DNA from: Macrosoma leucophasiata
Lineage: Eukaryota; Arthropoda; Insecta; Lepidoptera; Hedylidae
Length of the DNA stretch: 64,000 nt
Direction: 5' to 3'
NCBI GenBank assembly: GCA_036365455.1
Contig: JAWQUS010000026.1
Coordinates: 15,456,001-15,520,000, forward strand
The translations under genes and the position numbers were made by a program. The stretch's first letter is position 1. Every line of letters begins with the position of its first letter. Under the pieces are notes generated by a model that was not told the origin of the DNA, did no database searches, and worked only from the letters and a program-made list of their open reading frames with translations. Positions 32,000 through 41,698 of the stretch are shown piece by piece.

Positions 32000-32720
32000 T
32001 CATGCTTGTGAAATAGTGTTAATGCGAAATAATATAAAACTATTTTCTTTGTTATTTTTATCCTACATTTTTGCTAAAAGTAGAACTCATGAAAATATTT
32101 ACTGCAAATTTAAAATTAGTGCTACAACAAAATAATATATATGTCGGAGAAAGACTATTTCTATCGTCATCATCATTAGTGGTTACGTGTTTGGTGGGCG
32201 TCATGAGGTTAAATGCGAGCACAAAACGATAAATCACAATTTTAGATAGTTTTATTCACTTTCACAAAAATGACACTGCTTAACTTTACACCCAAAACTT
32301 GGCAATAATTACACTTTTGAAACTTATAACGAGCAGCGGGTTCGCGACACCGATCTGATCTCACTTAGCCAGTCAAGTTAACACTCTGCTGAGCAACCAA
32401 AGAATGATCCACCTCGATCACAAACAACACATTTTATCAACTTCGTAAACTGCGATCCGTCAGATGGCGCCTCGACCCCGCTCGAGGACTACCCTCTACT
32501 CGATAATGTTATTTTAAAATACAATTACATACTCTTTAAATTAAATAGTGATTTACAACAAAATACAAAATGTGACAAATCAAATTAAATTGAAATGATA
32601 TTTTTAACAAGGTAATTATATTGCTTAGTAAACCCACAAGTTTAGAAAACCAACAATCAACTTCATACTCCGACATATATTAGTTACACTTACTAAAATA
32701 TATTTTAAGTATATTTATTT
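32000..32720. other. 700 bp inside the container, unrecognised
   Basis: Includes CAGCGGGTTCGCGACACCGA and GTCAGATGGCGCCTCGACCC, a moderately GC-rich block that could be an LTR or transposon remnant. I could not find a second copy or end structure. Confidence 0.3.
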
Positions 32721-32957
32721 GTTCTGGGATTATAAAATCATTGATTTGTACAAAAAATTAAATAAAAAAGTTACAAGGTTTGAAATATAACCTAGGGAAC
32801 CTAAAGACCATTCCCTCTCTCTGATACTTAAAATATTTTTACTAAGAACATGGTCTAAGGTCTTTTCTAAGAACAGCAGATGCACTCCATACTAAACTTC
32901 AATTTTCATCTTCTTATTCCGGATTATTAAAACTATTTGTATGGCCTACAGATATTT

Positions 32958-33375
32958 ATTTTATTTTTAAAGAAAATTGAAAGAAAAATTTTACTTCAGG
33001 CGAGACTCGAACTCGCGACCTACTGGGAATCTAGTCCAGCCGCTCTTCCAATTGAGCTACTGAAGTCCTGCCCGATTTGTCTAATCTTTCCTTCACATCT
33101 ATTGCATTGCTTTATGGTAGCAGCAGCGCCATCTATTACCAACTATGCTAGTTAAGCAACCGATATAATACCATAAAGCAATGCAATAGATGTGAAGGAA
33201 AGATTTGACAAATCGGGCAGGGCTTCAGTAGCACAATTGGAAGAGCGGCTGGACTAGATTCCCAGTAGGTCGCGAGTTCGAGTCTTGCCTGAAGTCAAAT
33301 TTTGCTTTCCATTTTTCTTTAAAAATAAAATATATTTCACAAGCATGTGTTAATGCGAAATAATATAAAACAACT
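32958..33375. mobile_element. T units in a head-to-head palindrome
   Basis: Minus unit with tRNA-like block 32993-33066 and plus unit with tRNA-like block 33222-33295. Arms run from TATTTTTAAAGAAAATTGAA to GCATTGCTTTATGGT and back from ACCATAAAGCAATGC. The ~50-bp spacer GCAGCAGCGCCATCTATTAC ... is the part present in only one orientation. The same arrangement recurs at 42105-42496. Confidence 0.85.
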
Positions 33376-33392
33376 ACAGATATTTGTTTCGG

Positions 33393-33541
33393 GTATGTCT
33401 CTGTGATAGTTATAACGGGGACATAAGCAAGGTTATAAGCAAGCAAGCACGACAGTGCTGAACACTATCATTTAGCGGTAGATAAATAAGGTAATGCGGT
33501 GCCTACGCCCTCGATCTTTTGCATTGGAACTCTACCACAAG
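33393..33541 (-). mobile_element. family A, A2 subfamily, 5' half
   Basis: TGTCTCTGTGATAGTTATAA to GGAACTCTACCACAAGTG, with a small internal rearrangement (AAGCAAGGTTATAAGCAAGC). Confidence 0.7.
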
Positions 33542-33714
33542 TGAACTTGGGTTGTGTTTGAATACGAGAGAGAACCATGTTAAAAAATAGAACTTGGAAC
33601 TCGTGAATGCAACCCTATAGACAACCCTAGAATATTACAGCATTGCACCTTAGTGTAACACCGAGTTAAACAGAAGTGAATAGTAGTGCTTTAATGTTCC
33701 CATAGCTTTTAAAA

Positions 33715-34008
33715 TATGACCGTCTGATATACAAGCCAAGTAAGTTTGTAGGTAAACTGAGGATTAGATTTATCTCGCTTGAATAACCCGAAAGGAAGTA
33801 AAGGAAGCTCTCACAGCAGTTCTCATAATTATGTATTCCGAGTAAACTTGCTAAATTTAAACTGATTTAAGGTTTAAAGCTTTTACGCGAATTACACTTT
33901 ATTTCACTAAGTTGTAGATCTTATTTCAGTATCTAGGTAACTAATTGATGATACAGTTTCGCGCAACGAGAGTTATTTTTAAAGTTTTGTAGCCTACAAA
34001 AAAAACGA
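33715..34008 (+). repeat. family Q segment, copy 2
   Basis: CGTCTGATATACAAGCCAAG, AGTAAGTTTGTAGGTAAACT, AGATTTATCTCGCTTGAA, TCATAATTATGTATTCCGAG. Parallel to 34530-34735. Confidence 0.6.
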
Positions 34009-34310
34009 AACTTCACGCCTAAAATCCGCAAAGGGGTTGGCAGAGATAAATGCATGCATTCAAGCATACATGCAAACACCCACGATTCGCCAGTTACGTT
34101 TTTGGCCCATGTAACAGATGGCGAGCCTATTGCCATCTCCGGGCACGATACCAAACTCCGAGGTGGGAAACTTTCAGAAAATGGAAAAATCCCAATAGAA
34201 CCAGAGATAAAGGATTTTAAACCGTTATCTCTCATAGCCCCCGACCCGGGAATCGAACCCAGGACCTCCAGCGTAGTAGTAGTGGCCTGCTACCACTAGG
34301 CTACTGAGGC
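34009..34310 (-). mobile_element. family C SINE, full length
   Basis: Minus-strand head GCCTCAGTAGCCTAGTGGTA (A box) and CCTGGGTTCGATTCCCGG (B box). Body ends ATTTTAGGCGTGAAGTTTC. The best preserved head of this family in the window. Confidence 0.85.
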
Positions 34311-34529
34311 CGTTAAAGCCTTCAAGTTCCGCCATGTCCGTCCATCCGTCCATTATCCACAGCTAAGCTCAGAGATTCTTAGTTCTAGAAAGCTGTCATG
34401 AATATAAGTTATTCCAATATATTGGTAAGATAAGACCATTAAAAAAATAAATATTGAAAAAATTATTACCTTTGTCTACACATAAAGTAGGACAGATTTC
34501 TTTCCTCGTGCACCCCATGATATTGGATC

Positions 34530-34735
34530 TTTTAATCAGGCGTCTGATATACAAACCAAGTAAATTTGTAGGTGAACGGAGAATTAAATTTATCTCGTTT
34601 GAACGCTTGAAAAAAGGGTATAATCACAGAAGCTCTCATAAATACGTATAATACAATAATTGGCATAAAAGACTCGACCGTGACCTCCGAGTGAGTCTTG
34701 CTATTTTAAACTCATTTTAGGTTTTAAGCTGTGGT
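34530..34735 (+). repeat. family Q segment, copy 3
   Basis: CGTCTGATATACAAACCAAG, GAATTAAATTTATCTCGTTT, GAAGCTCTCATAAATACGTA, TTTAAACTCATTTTAGG. About 80% similar to copy 2 by eye. Confidence 0.6.
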
Positions 34736-34990
34736 CACACCGCGGACACTCCGCCAAAATTCCATACAAATGCTTAATTTGGTTTCTATCCATCAGTGAC
34801 GTGTATTTACACGCGCACCTGTGTGCGTAGCACGTACAAAATACCAACCGTCTCCCATAAGAGAGGAAGGGGTTGTGTATGTGTGCAAATCGGGCGGGAC
34901 GTCGAAGTGTCCATTCTATACGTAATATTATTACATATTCTCCGCTGTGGTTTTGAGTTATAAATCTAGTGTTACGTCCACAATGTTACA
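34736..34990. other. GC-richer 250 bp, unrecognised
   Basis: Begins TGTGGTCACACCGCGGACAC and ends CTCCGCTGTGGTTTTG; the ends are weakly inverted but I saw no target duplication. Confidence 0.3.
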
Positions 34991-34994
34991 ATGT

Positions 34995-35184
34995 AGATTT
35001 TTTTTTTAAAGACCATCGTTGGACCGAATTAGTGACCACGTCGGATTGTCCACTAGGCAAACGTCACCAAGAAAGACCGTTAGCACGATGGGATGACGAC
35101 ATACGGAAAATCGCTACACCACAGTGGCAGAGTATAGCTCAAGACCGGGAAAAGTGGTTATCTTTGGAAGAGGCCTTCACCTGA
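34995..35184 (+). pseudogene. RTE-like LINE RT carboxy-terminus
   Basis: An open frame reads HRWTELVTTSDCPLGKRHQE, RPLARWDDDIRKIATPQWQS, IAQDREKWLSLEEAFT and stop. GRPxARWxDDIRxxAGxxWxxxAQDRxxWxxLEEAF is a well-conserved tail of arthropod RTE-type polyproteins. The endonuclease and polymerase domains are absent. A poly-T stretch directly upstream (34997) marks a 5' breakpoint. Confidence 0.85.
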
Positions 35185-35299
35185 GAGGGGTTCCTTATAA
35201 AACTTATATAGGTAAGTCAAAAGATAGATATATAAGTAGATATAAGTCAAATGTACACTTTTTGAAATCGGAAATGAAAGGCTTTTTTTATTTTATTTA

Positions 35300-35545
35300 A
35301 TGTAGATTTTTGTAACCTCAAAAGTACGGACCTGCATAAAGATGTTTTATAACTTTACAAGCCGATTCATTGTCGTACGGATTTAAAACTATTAAAATAT
35401 TTAATCGTTAAAACAACAGTAATTAGAATAAAAAAATATCCAAATCGGTACAGGCGTTTTCAAATTATCGCTGAACATACATAAAAAAGATCCGGACAAA
35501 TTGAGAACCTCCTCCTTTTTTCGAAGTCGGTTAAAAATACTTCGG
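35300..35545 (+). mobile_element. family P repeat end
   Basis: GCCGATTCATTGTCGTACGG, AAATCGGTACAGGCGTTTTC, GAACATACATAAAAAAGATC, then TTGAGAACCTCCTCCTTTTT and CGAAGTCGGTTAAAAA. Same end as 40905-41165. A widespread arthropod-type repeat, class uncertain. Confidence 0.5.
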
Positions 35546-35739
35546 GTGATATGTCTTTGCCGAGAAAAATCAAAAGACAGACAAAGACATCATAAAAAAT
35601 AGACCAACAATACACACGGTTGCTAAGAGTTACCTTCAAATGGTTGATTGACCACTGCTATGAACGTAACAACGAATATCGTTCAGTCTACACGGGTCGT
35701 GTGAACGAAGTTTTCACCTCGACTTGGAATAAGTTATAA

Positions 35740-36105
35740 TAATAATAATAATGGCAACCCATTATACGTCCCACTGCTGAGCACGAGTCTCTCCCCTTTT
35801 TGGGGGGAGGCCTGGAGCTTCCTCCACCACGCTGCTCCAATGCCGGATTGGTGGAGATACGGGTTAGTGGCCAACCCGCTGTCGGTTGTATTCAAACCGT
35901 CCATAAGGCCTCCGACAAAGTTTAACGACTGCTATCTATCGATAGCAACCAGGACTGATAGCTTAACGTGCTCTCCGAAGCACGGATACGCGCATTTTAA
36001 TTTACCACTACCGATCACTCATCACACACCCGACCGCGCCCGTAGTGCTTAACCGAGTAGATCGCTTATGATCTACACCAGCCGCGAGGCCATGCGCGCT
36101 TCTAA
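35740..36105 (-). mobile_element. family B, full length
   Basis: AATAATAATAATGGCAACCC to CACCAGCCGCGAGGCCATGC. Contains ACTGCTGAGCACGAGTCTCT and GCTTAACGTGCTCTCCGAAG. Confidence 0.9.
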
Positions 36106-36305
36106 TATTATTCGAGGCATAAGTTATCTTAGTACAATGTTGTAACAAGTTGAGCCTTCATGAAATCACTTCAAACTTTGCAAGATTCCCTCAAAATCCT
36201 CAACTAAGTATGGAAGCTCTTATGATTATGTGTAATGTTAGCTCACGATGCTTCCGGGCTTGTCTGTGAGAGATAAATCTAATTTCCTAAATTCTGGCGT
36301 TGGGA

Positions 36306-36347
36306 CGTGAAGACCCCGCCGTTCGGCGGGGTGGCGGGGTCTTCACT
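36306..36347. repeat. GC-rich hairpin with two alternative folds
   Basis: GTGAAGACCCCGCC (36307-36320) pairs with GGCGGGGTCTTCAC (36333-36346). The inner CCCCGCCG/CGGCGGGG can instead form its own 8-bp stem with a TT loop. Surroundings are AT-rich and no U-tract follows. Confidence 0.85.
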
Positions 36348-36407
36348 TCAGAATTTTCTTCTACTGGAAGAGAAATCTCCCACTAGTGCTGGCAGTCAAT
36401 AATATTT

Positions 36408-36479
36408 TCCGATATGGTCTAGTGGCTAGGATACCTGGCTCGCACCCAGGAGGCTCAGATTCGATTCCCGGTATCGGAA
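36408..36479 (+). tRNA. tRNA-Glu-like gene with CGC anticodon (probable pseudogene)
   Basis: 72 nt starting TCCGATATGGTCTAGTGGCT and ending TATCGGA plus A. The acceptor stem TCCGATA/TATCGGA is perfect. The D arm TGGTCTAGTGGCTAGGATA is that of insect tRNA-Glu. The anticodon stem CCTGG/CCAGG is perfect, with loop CTCGCAC. Glu genes read CTCTCAC or CTTTCAC there, so one T-to-G change turns CTC (Glu) into CGC (which would read Ala GCG). The T stem is damaged (TCAGA facing CCCGG, two A-C mismatches, where CCGGG is expected). No oligo-T terminator follows; an A element starts 5 bp downstream. Structure supports former function; T-stem decay argues for a pseudogene. Confidence 0.75.
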
Positions 36480-36484
36480 CCAAA

Positions 36485-36752
36485 CTGGTGGTAGAGCTCC
36501 AGTGACGGAGCTCGCGGACGTAGGCACCACCGCATTACCTAATATACTTGCCGCTAAATGGTAGTGTTCAGCACTATCGTGTTCCGGCCAGGTGGTAATG
36601 TACGGCACAGAGGCATAACACCTTTGGCCTCAGGAGTGGTAACGCATCTGCATTTTGACCTTGGTCTTTGTGTAAGTATCTATAGGCTGCAGTCATCATT
36701 TAACATAATTGTGCATACTTGTGTACCACGTCCATTACATAAAAAAACCGAA
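36485..36752 (+). mobile_element. family A, full length, next to the tRNA
   Basis: ACTGGTGGTAGAGCTCCAGT to CACGTCCATTACATAAAAAA. It starts 5 bp after the tRNA-like gene's last base, where a Pol III terminator would lie. Confidence 0.9.
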
Positions 36753-36834
36753 CAACGGCGGTCGAACCATTCCAATGGCGGTAATAAGTTTAATAATGAA
36801 AGATGGGCAGCAGCGTCCTGCGATAAAACTACTG

Positions 36835-36915
36835 TTACTTCAATCGCCAATCCGCATGCCAAGCGTGGCGATTATGGCATATCCACCTTCCATTATCCAG
36901 CAGTAGACATCTTTC
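36835..36915 (+). mobile_element. LINE 3'-end scrap
   Basis: AATCGCCAATCCGCATGCCA and GCGTGGCGATTATGGCATAT. The same motif is at 52280-52375. It resembles a lepidopteran LINE 3' UTR. Confidence 0.5.
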
Positions 36916-36944
36916 TTCTAAAATGATTAAATCAATTTTTTTTT

Positions 36945-37205
36945 ATGTAATTGAAGAGGCAATCAAGCATGCAGTTCACATTGATGTTGAGTGATGGTTG
37001 CAGCCTATATGTAGACACCCATACAAAGGCCAAGGTCAAAATACAGATGCGTTACCACTCCTGAGGCCTTAGTTGTTATGCCTTACAGGGCTGTACATTA
37101 CCATCTGACCGGAACACGATAGTGCTGAACACTACCATTTAGCGGCAAGTATATTAGGTAACGCGGTGGTGCCCGCGAGCTCCGTCACTGGGACTCTACC
37201 ACCAG
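36945..37205 (-). mobile_element. family A, near full length
   Basis: TTTTATGTAATTGAAGAGGC to CACTGGGACTCTACCACCAG. Lies in inverse orientation 190 bp from the previous A copy. Confidence 0.85.
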
Positions 37206-37248
37206 TAAAAAAAATTTTAGAGTAACCTACAAATTTATTAAAATTACA

Positions 37249-37430
37249 TCGTACCAAATAGGTCGAGTTCTGTCTGATGGTGGGTCAAAAGTCTTAGGAA
37301 TCGGCGTGCATATATGAAGAGGATGATGAAGGTAGATGAGGCACGGGAGGTTTGTCAGGACCGGAATATCTGACGCTCCACACTCTCTGCCTACCCCGTT
37401 AGGGACCTGGCGTGAAGATACATACAATTT
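37249..37430 (+). pseudogene. family D, RT carboxy-terminus
   Basis: AAATAGGTCGAGTTCTGTCT through GGCGTGAAGATACATAC. Coding match to ..ACMKRMMKVDEARE.CQDR.. but with stops (TGA within the WRS motif, and a 1-base loss in GGTGGGTC). Not functional. Confidence 0.75.
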
Positions 37431-37494
37431 TTCAATAGGCGATATAATTATGCTGAATGATGCATCTTACAAAATGTAAAGTTAATATTATAAA

Positions 37495-37735
37495 AATCTA
37501 CGCAAAAACCAGATTTCAACGCAGAAACGGTGCCACTTTTAAGTCCGAGGTTTATTGTTTCTAATCCTTAAAATTACAGTATTCAGATCTATTGATAACG
37601 TATGGCCCTGTAATTTCTTGAGACATATCAGCTTACGCCTCAAGAGTGGCAGTGCCTCTACGTTGAAATCTTTGTTTTTTAAGTAGTTGTCTATACACTT
37701 ACCATTAATTTAAACTGTTTGCCTCGTCATGCCAC
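37495..37735. mobile_element. two very degenerate A pieces, opposed
   Basis: 37495-37595 minus (ACGCAAAAACCAGATTTCAA, CCACTTTTAAGTCCGAGG) and 37598-37735 plus (TATGGCCCTGTAATTTCTTG, TTGTCTATACACTTACC). Among the oldest A-related sequences here. Confidence 0.45.
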
Positions 37736-37809
37736 AACAAAGCCTTACATAATAAGTATTTACATCCACCGGAACGCTTTGTATTATAAATATTTTACTT
37801 TTTTTTAAA

Positions 37810-38030
37810 TATGTATAGACCAACGTTTGACTACCAACTCACCTGATGGCAAGTGAAGATGTAGCCGAAGATGAAGCACGTTGGTCTAGAAAGAACCTAT
37901 TCACTCTAGATTTGAAGATGCCCAGGTTGTAATTTTTTGGAAACAAAGAAGCCGGCAAAGTATTCCATAACTTAGCTGTACGTATAATAAATGTAGAGAT
38001 AAATATACTTTTTAATAAATCCCTTAACAC
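37810..38030 (-). pseudogene. LINE RT carboxy-terminus, K-related
   Basis: Minus-strand frame STFIIRTAKLWNTLPASLFP, KNYNLGIFKSRVNRFFLDQR, ASSSATSSLAIR, stop. It retains the RTAKLWNTLP signature intact, unlike the K copies. Belongs to the CR1/Jockey-style tail group. The downstream 3' UTR (minus) GTGAGTTGGTAGTCAAACGT is short. Confidence 0.8.
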
Positions 38031-38035
38031 AGCGT

Positions 38036-38689
38036 AATTGCTTCCAATAATATCTCAAGTAAAATCTGAAATTACTATTCGAATTAGGTCGTAACGAAGA
38101 AAATGTCCAAACAAATATTTATTAGGGTCCCGTTATCGTGGTGCCAGACTTCAGAAATCTGTTGGAGACCGTTAAAGGCGACTGTTTACTCGTCTTAAGT
38201 GCCATTACAATTAGCGGTAAGCTAGGAATAATTACTTTGACTGGCTCTTTACTGCAATACTCGTTTTAACGTTTGGATAATGCCTTAAAATATCGCCAAT
38301 CATTGCACTTTATAATGCAATTAATAAAATACTGCTGCCATTAGGTATCTACATAAAAGGTGAGATAGAAATGCAAAAGTCTTCCATGGACATTACAATT
38401 AATTATTTCAAGTGTTACAGCGATTTACTTAGCACAAAAGAATCAGTGCTAATTGTAGTATTTTACCACTTTATTACTCAGTTGAACATTCTTTTTTGCT
38501 GAGTTCTCTCGTAGATTAAGCTATAGTAAATCTAGTGCAGCGCAAAAAACTTGGCAAGCTTGAATAGCACATGTATTTGACTAACGCATTGGAATTGGTT
38601 GAAATGAAATAAAAAGTGTTCTTATTACCAGTTTTACGCACGTTGAAATAAAACTATTTTTACGGATTTATCTCGCGTATATTAAACTA
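38036..38689. other. 650 bp without recognised features
   Basis: Nothing recognised on either strand. Confidence 0.4.
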
Positions 38690-38790
38690 AAATGATTTTT
38701 AAAATCAACCCGACGTGTCGGTCGCTTTTCAGCTTCCGTGGTCCCGGGCAGACTGAGGTGATATTTGTCTGACAGAAGTTTGAAAAAATT
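38690..38790 (+). mobile_element. F-family half element
   Basis: CCCGACGTGTCGGTCGCTTT, TCAGCTTCCGTGGTCCCGGG, CAGACTGAGGTGATATTTGT. Corresponds to the centre of the 43307-43692 foldback. Confidence 0.55.
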
Positions 38791-39064
38791 ATATGTAGCT
38801 ACCTCCATCGATTTCGTAAACGCCTTGCGTAGCGTTCAGGATTAACACAATAATTACTTATGGTATCTTGAGGTCTTGCAGACTGCTGCGGCTGGGATTT
38901 AATCTTGCTAAGTATGGGATTCCATGATGTTGATAATCGCCATTAAACTTCTCTATTGAAATTTGGGTGTTTTTTAATTTCAATAGCCTCGCGTACCATT
39001 CGTGGAATGGGTACGCGCGTTTCTATGAAAAAGGATAGGAGTACAGTCGTAGTAGCAGCACATT

Positions 39065-39175
39065 TGGCACCATAATCATCATCATCATCACTCCAGCTGA
39101 AAACCACCAGCCCCACTACCCACTTGGGGAAGGGTTTGTCCTCTGTTAGACAAAGCCTTGAACAAAGTACGTATT
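39065..39175 (+). mobile_element. LINE 3'-UTR scrap
   Basis: ATAATCATCATCATCATCAC, CACTTGGGGAAGGGTTTGTC, AGACAAAGCCTTGAAC. The (CAT)n plus 'AGGCTTTGTC' style follows RTE-like frames (compare 45165-45230). Confidence 0.4.
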
Positions 39176-39697
39176 GGCATTCGTCTAGTATATTCTATTA
39201 TACTAAATCTTAGAAATTACCCGATTCGTGAGTCAAATTGAGGGCACTGATCAATCATTTATCAATTATATCCAAAATTAAATGGTATGACATTAAAGAC
39301 TTTTTAAAGTCAGTTCACTAAACCAGTAAATCGACTTCATTTCTCCAAACTAAAACATCAGGCGCGTATCAACACCCATCTATATTCTGTCTGTAAAACG
39401 TTTTCCACTTCCATTCAAGGTTTATTTAAGGTCTTAATGTTGACTGCTAATCTAGGTCGTCTTTGTTTTTTTTAAGGTTTCGTCCAAATACAAGTTTTTG
39501 GGGGTTTTAAGTTGTGCTTTTACCAACTTCGGTGGTGGAGCTCTAAGGAGTTAGAATCATTGTAGCTTTTTAACTAGACAGAAATAATTATAGTCTAGAA
39601 TTGCCCATTCAAACGTACAAAAATTTTCATTTACACCCACATTCTAAGTCGTAATCTCGACCATACAACCTTGCTCAATGGAATTGGTATTGTTAAG

Positions 39698-40002
39698 TGT
39701 TAGTGCCTAAAATATAGTAGGCATCATTTAAGGTGAAACAGGTGATGTTTTCGCCAAATCAGGTGCTTTTTGTGCAAAAGCATGTGGTGTTTATGCCAAA
39801 ACAGGTGCCTAATTGGAATTAGGTTGTTTACATTTTAAATCACACCTGCTAGCTATTGTAAAGATAACGACTCGAATGTTGTTTACGAAGTCGAGTAATT
39901 GGGAGTAGAAATGAGCTTGTCAATGGTAAGAGGGGATCAGTTGAATTGTGGTCGTCACCGTGAAATGAAGTAATGCTAGTACTAGTTTAATTCTTAACAT
40001 TA
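39698..40002 (+). mobile_element. element E, copy 2 (305 bp)
   Basis: TGTTAGTGCCTAAAATATAG to TTCTTAACATTA. The 21-bp tandem units are shortened relative to copy 1. The empty counterpart near 1240 reads (reverse) GGTATTCTTAGTTGTAACTA without it, so the insert is bounded to a few bases. No clear target duplication. Confidence 0.75.
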
Positions 40003-40202
40003 ATTATAACTAATAACGTCAATTTGACATTCTGCCTCCGTTTGAGGTAAGAAAGCAATTGTTAAACTCCAAGGCACCTCACGGCCTACCTTGAAGTTTC
40101 GAGGAGTACATACATTTACGCCACATTCTTGCGCTCAATAAGTTTCTCGTGTCGGAACTGGCTGGAAATATAATTATATACCATATTTTTCTATAATAAA
40201 TA

Positions 40203-40658
40203 TAACTACGTTAAGAAAAACCGACTTCAAAACTGAAAAGTAAAAAAATAATAAAGATTTCATTGTAACTATATACTGCCTATTATTTATGTGTGCTATT
40301 TACGAATAGGTTTGAAGTTGGTGCCAAGCCTTAACAAATAATTATATTTTAATCACTTAAATATGAATACGAGCATACGAGCAAATTAATACACTAAACA
40401 AAACGTAACCGGCGAATCGTGGGTGTTTGCATGTATGCTTGAATTCATGCATTTACCTCTGCCTACCCCTTCGGGGATTACAGGCGTGAAGTTACGTTTT
40501 AATACAATGAAATGCCTACTTTAGTGATTTTGGCTTGGCACCGACTTCAAACCTATTAGTAAACAGCACATATAAATATTAAGCAGTATATAATTACAAT
40601 TAAATCTTTATTATTTTATACTTTTCAGTTTTGAAGTCGGTTTTTCTTAAAGTAGTTA
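40203..40658. mobile_element. foldback MITE with ~130-bp arms
   Basis: Ends TAACTACGTTAAGAAAAACC and the reverse complement of GGTTTTTCTTAAAGTAGTTA, continuing CGACTTCAAAACTGAAAAGT on both sides, then the inner GTTTGAAGTTGGTGCCAAGC / GCTTGGCACCGACTTCAAAC. A TA dinucleotide flanks both ends (40201-40202, 40659-40660), compatible with Tc1/mariner-type insertion. Confidence 0.65.
40398..40500 (+). mobile_element. family C SINE fragment nested in the MITE
   Basis: AACGTAACCGGCGAATCGTG to ATTACAGGCGTGAAGTTACG. 3' part only, near the centre of the foldback. Confidence 0.7.
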
Positions 40659-40904
40659 TATTTATTTAATAATTTTTAGTTTATTGCTGCATTGCCAATT
40701 AGATTAATGTACACTTCTCTTAAACTTGTAAAATTTAAATCTTTTAGCTTCGTGACACTAAGATACAAAATTATTACACGACTATACGAAATCAATGAAA
40801 AAATCCACGAAGGAGTAAATAAGCTGTGTTGAGTAAATGTGTCATTGTCACTTCTTGTCATCTTGTTGTCATGCGCATTAGGACTATCTTGGACGTCAGT
40901 GGAT

Positions 40905-41165
40905 TCAACGCACTGTATGACAACTCGCCGTCTATTCTTATTCCTTTAGTCTGAGGTGAAAGTAAGTAAAAAAATGCTCATAATATAAAAACTGAGGGGC
41001 CTATCTGAATCCAATTTTTATGGCATCAATTCGAAACTATTCCGCATCAAGCAAAAAAAGAATTACGTAAATCAGTCCAGAAATCTCGGCGAAATTTGCG
41101 TACATACATAAAAAAATATATATACCGGCCGAATTGAGAACCTTCTCGTTTTTTGAACTGGGTTA
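40905..41165 (+). mobile_element. family P repeat end
   Basis: AATCAGTCCAGAAATCTCGG, CGTACATACATAAAAAAATA, TTGAGAACCTTCTCGTTTTT. Same closing motif as 35300-35545. Confidence 0.5.
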
Positions 41166-41479
41166 AAAATAGATTTTCAAGACTTTGAGAATTAATGAAT
41201 GAATTATCTAAATGATAATTCATACATATGAGTTACTGTCAAAATACAACCAAGAATAAGGATTTCGAGGCGTCCTCATAAAGTATCGTAAGCTGAGTGT
41301 GAGTCAAGCAATGTTTCAAATAACGTCTTAGAATATGGTTGTTAGCCAATTTCATTAATTTAGGTGTATGAATAAATAAGTTAATAACATTTTTATTCTC
41401 ATGTTAACATTTGTAGTACATTTTAAGATTAGATACATATTCCAGAGAAAATTGACATATAGGTGTATGTTATGGGTGA

Positions 41480-41545
41480 CGTCAGCACTTCAGCTGGAAG
41501 ACGTCCGTTGGTGGGCAAAATCCTTCCCCAAAAATGCCCATGACA
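41480..41545 (-). mobile_element. LINE 3'-UTR scrap
   Basis: GACGTCCGTTGGTGGGCAAA, CCTTCCCCAAAAATGCCCAT. Similar to 12180-12255. Confidence 0.35.
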
Positions 41546-41698
41546 GGGTTGTTTATTCATTCATATTCTGTTTCATATTCAGGACTTTCATTATTTCTAT
41601 CATATTATTATTCTTTTGTGAAATATGAAGCTCTATAGTGTCGATTCTTTACTCTAAAAAAACGGGGGAGAGCTCTGCCAGCTACACGGTGGGTGTTT

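Larger units (their letters stand above)
30970..32938. repeat. ~2-kb container bounded by ~150-200-bp inverted repeats
   Basis: Left arm 30970-31141 and right arm 32725-32938 are inverted copies: AAGAAGATGAAAATTGAAGT, TTTAGTATGGAGTGCATCTG, CTGTTCTTAGRAAAGACC, TTTGTACAAATCAATGAT. Between them lie an A inverted pair, a Q segment, a T inverted pair, a D fragment and ~700 bp of unrecognised sequence. Either a foldback-type transposon loaded with later insertions, or an inverted duplication. Confidence 0.65.
39635..41325 (-). repeat. block homologous (inverted) to 733-1290, enlarged by insertions
   Basis: Matches in inverse order: 39640-39694 to ~1235-1290, 40005-40200 to ~880-1250, 41160-41325 to ~733-880. 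Insertions here that the other copy lacks: element E (39698-40002), a MITE (40203-40658) and family P sequence (40905-41165). Confidence 0.6.

Noticed and set aside
32180..32510. LTR of a Ty3-like retrotransposon
   Set aside because: GC-richer block with ATGGCG-type words, but no TG...CA ends, primer site or second copy.
34735..34960. hAT element with TGGTCACACCGCGGA ends
   Set aside because: End similarity is weak and there is no target duplication. Similar TGGTCACACC words at 49479 and 52275 were not enough to define a family.
36306..36347. Rho-independent terminator
   Set aside because: Eukaryotic context and no T-run after the stem. Kept only as a hairpin.
36558..36926. 122-codon open frame as a gene
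   Set aside because: Most of it is the 3' half of family A, whose consensus happens to lack stops in that frame in many copies.
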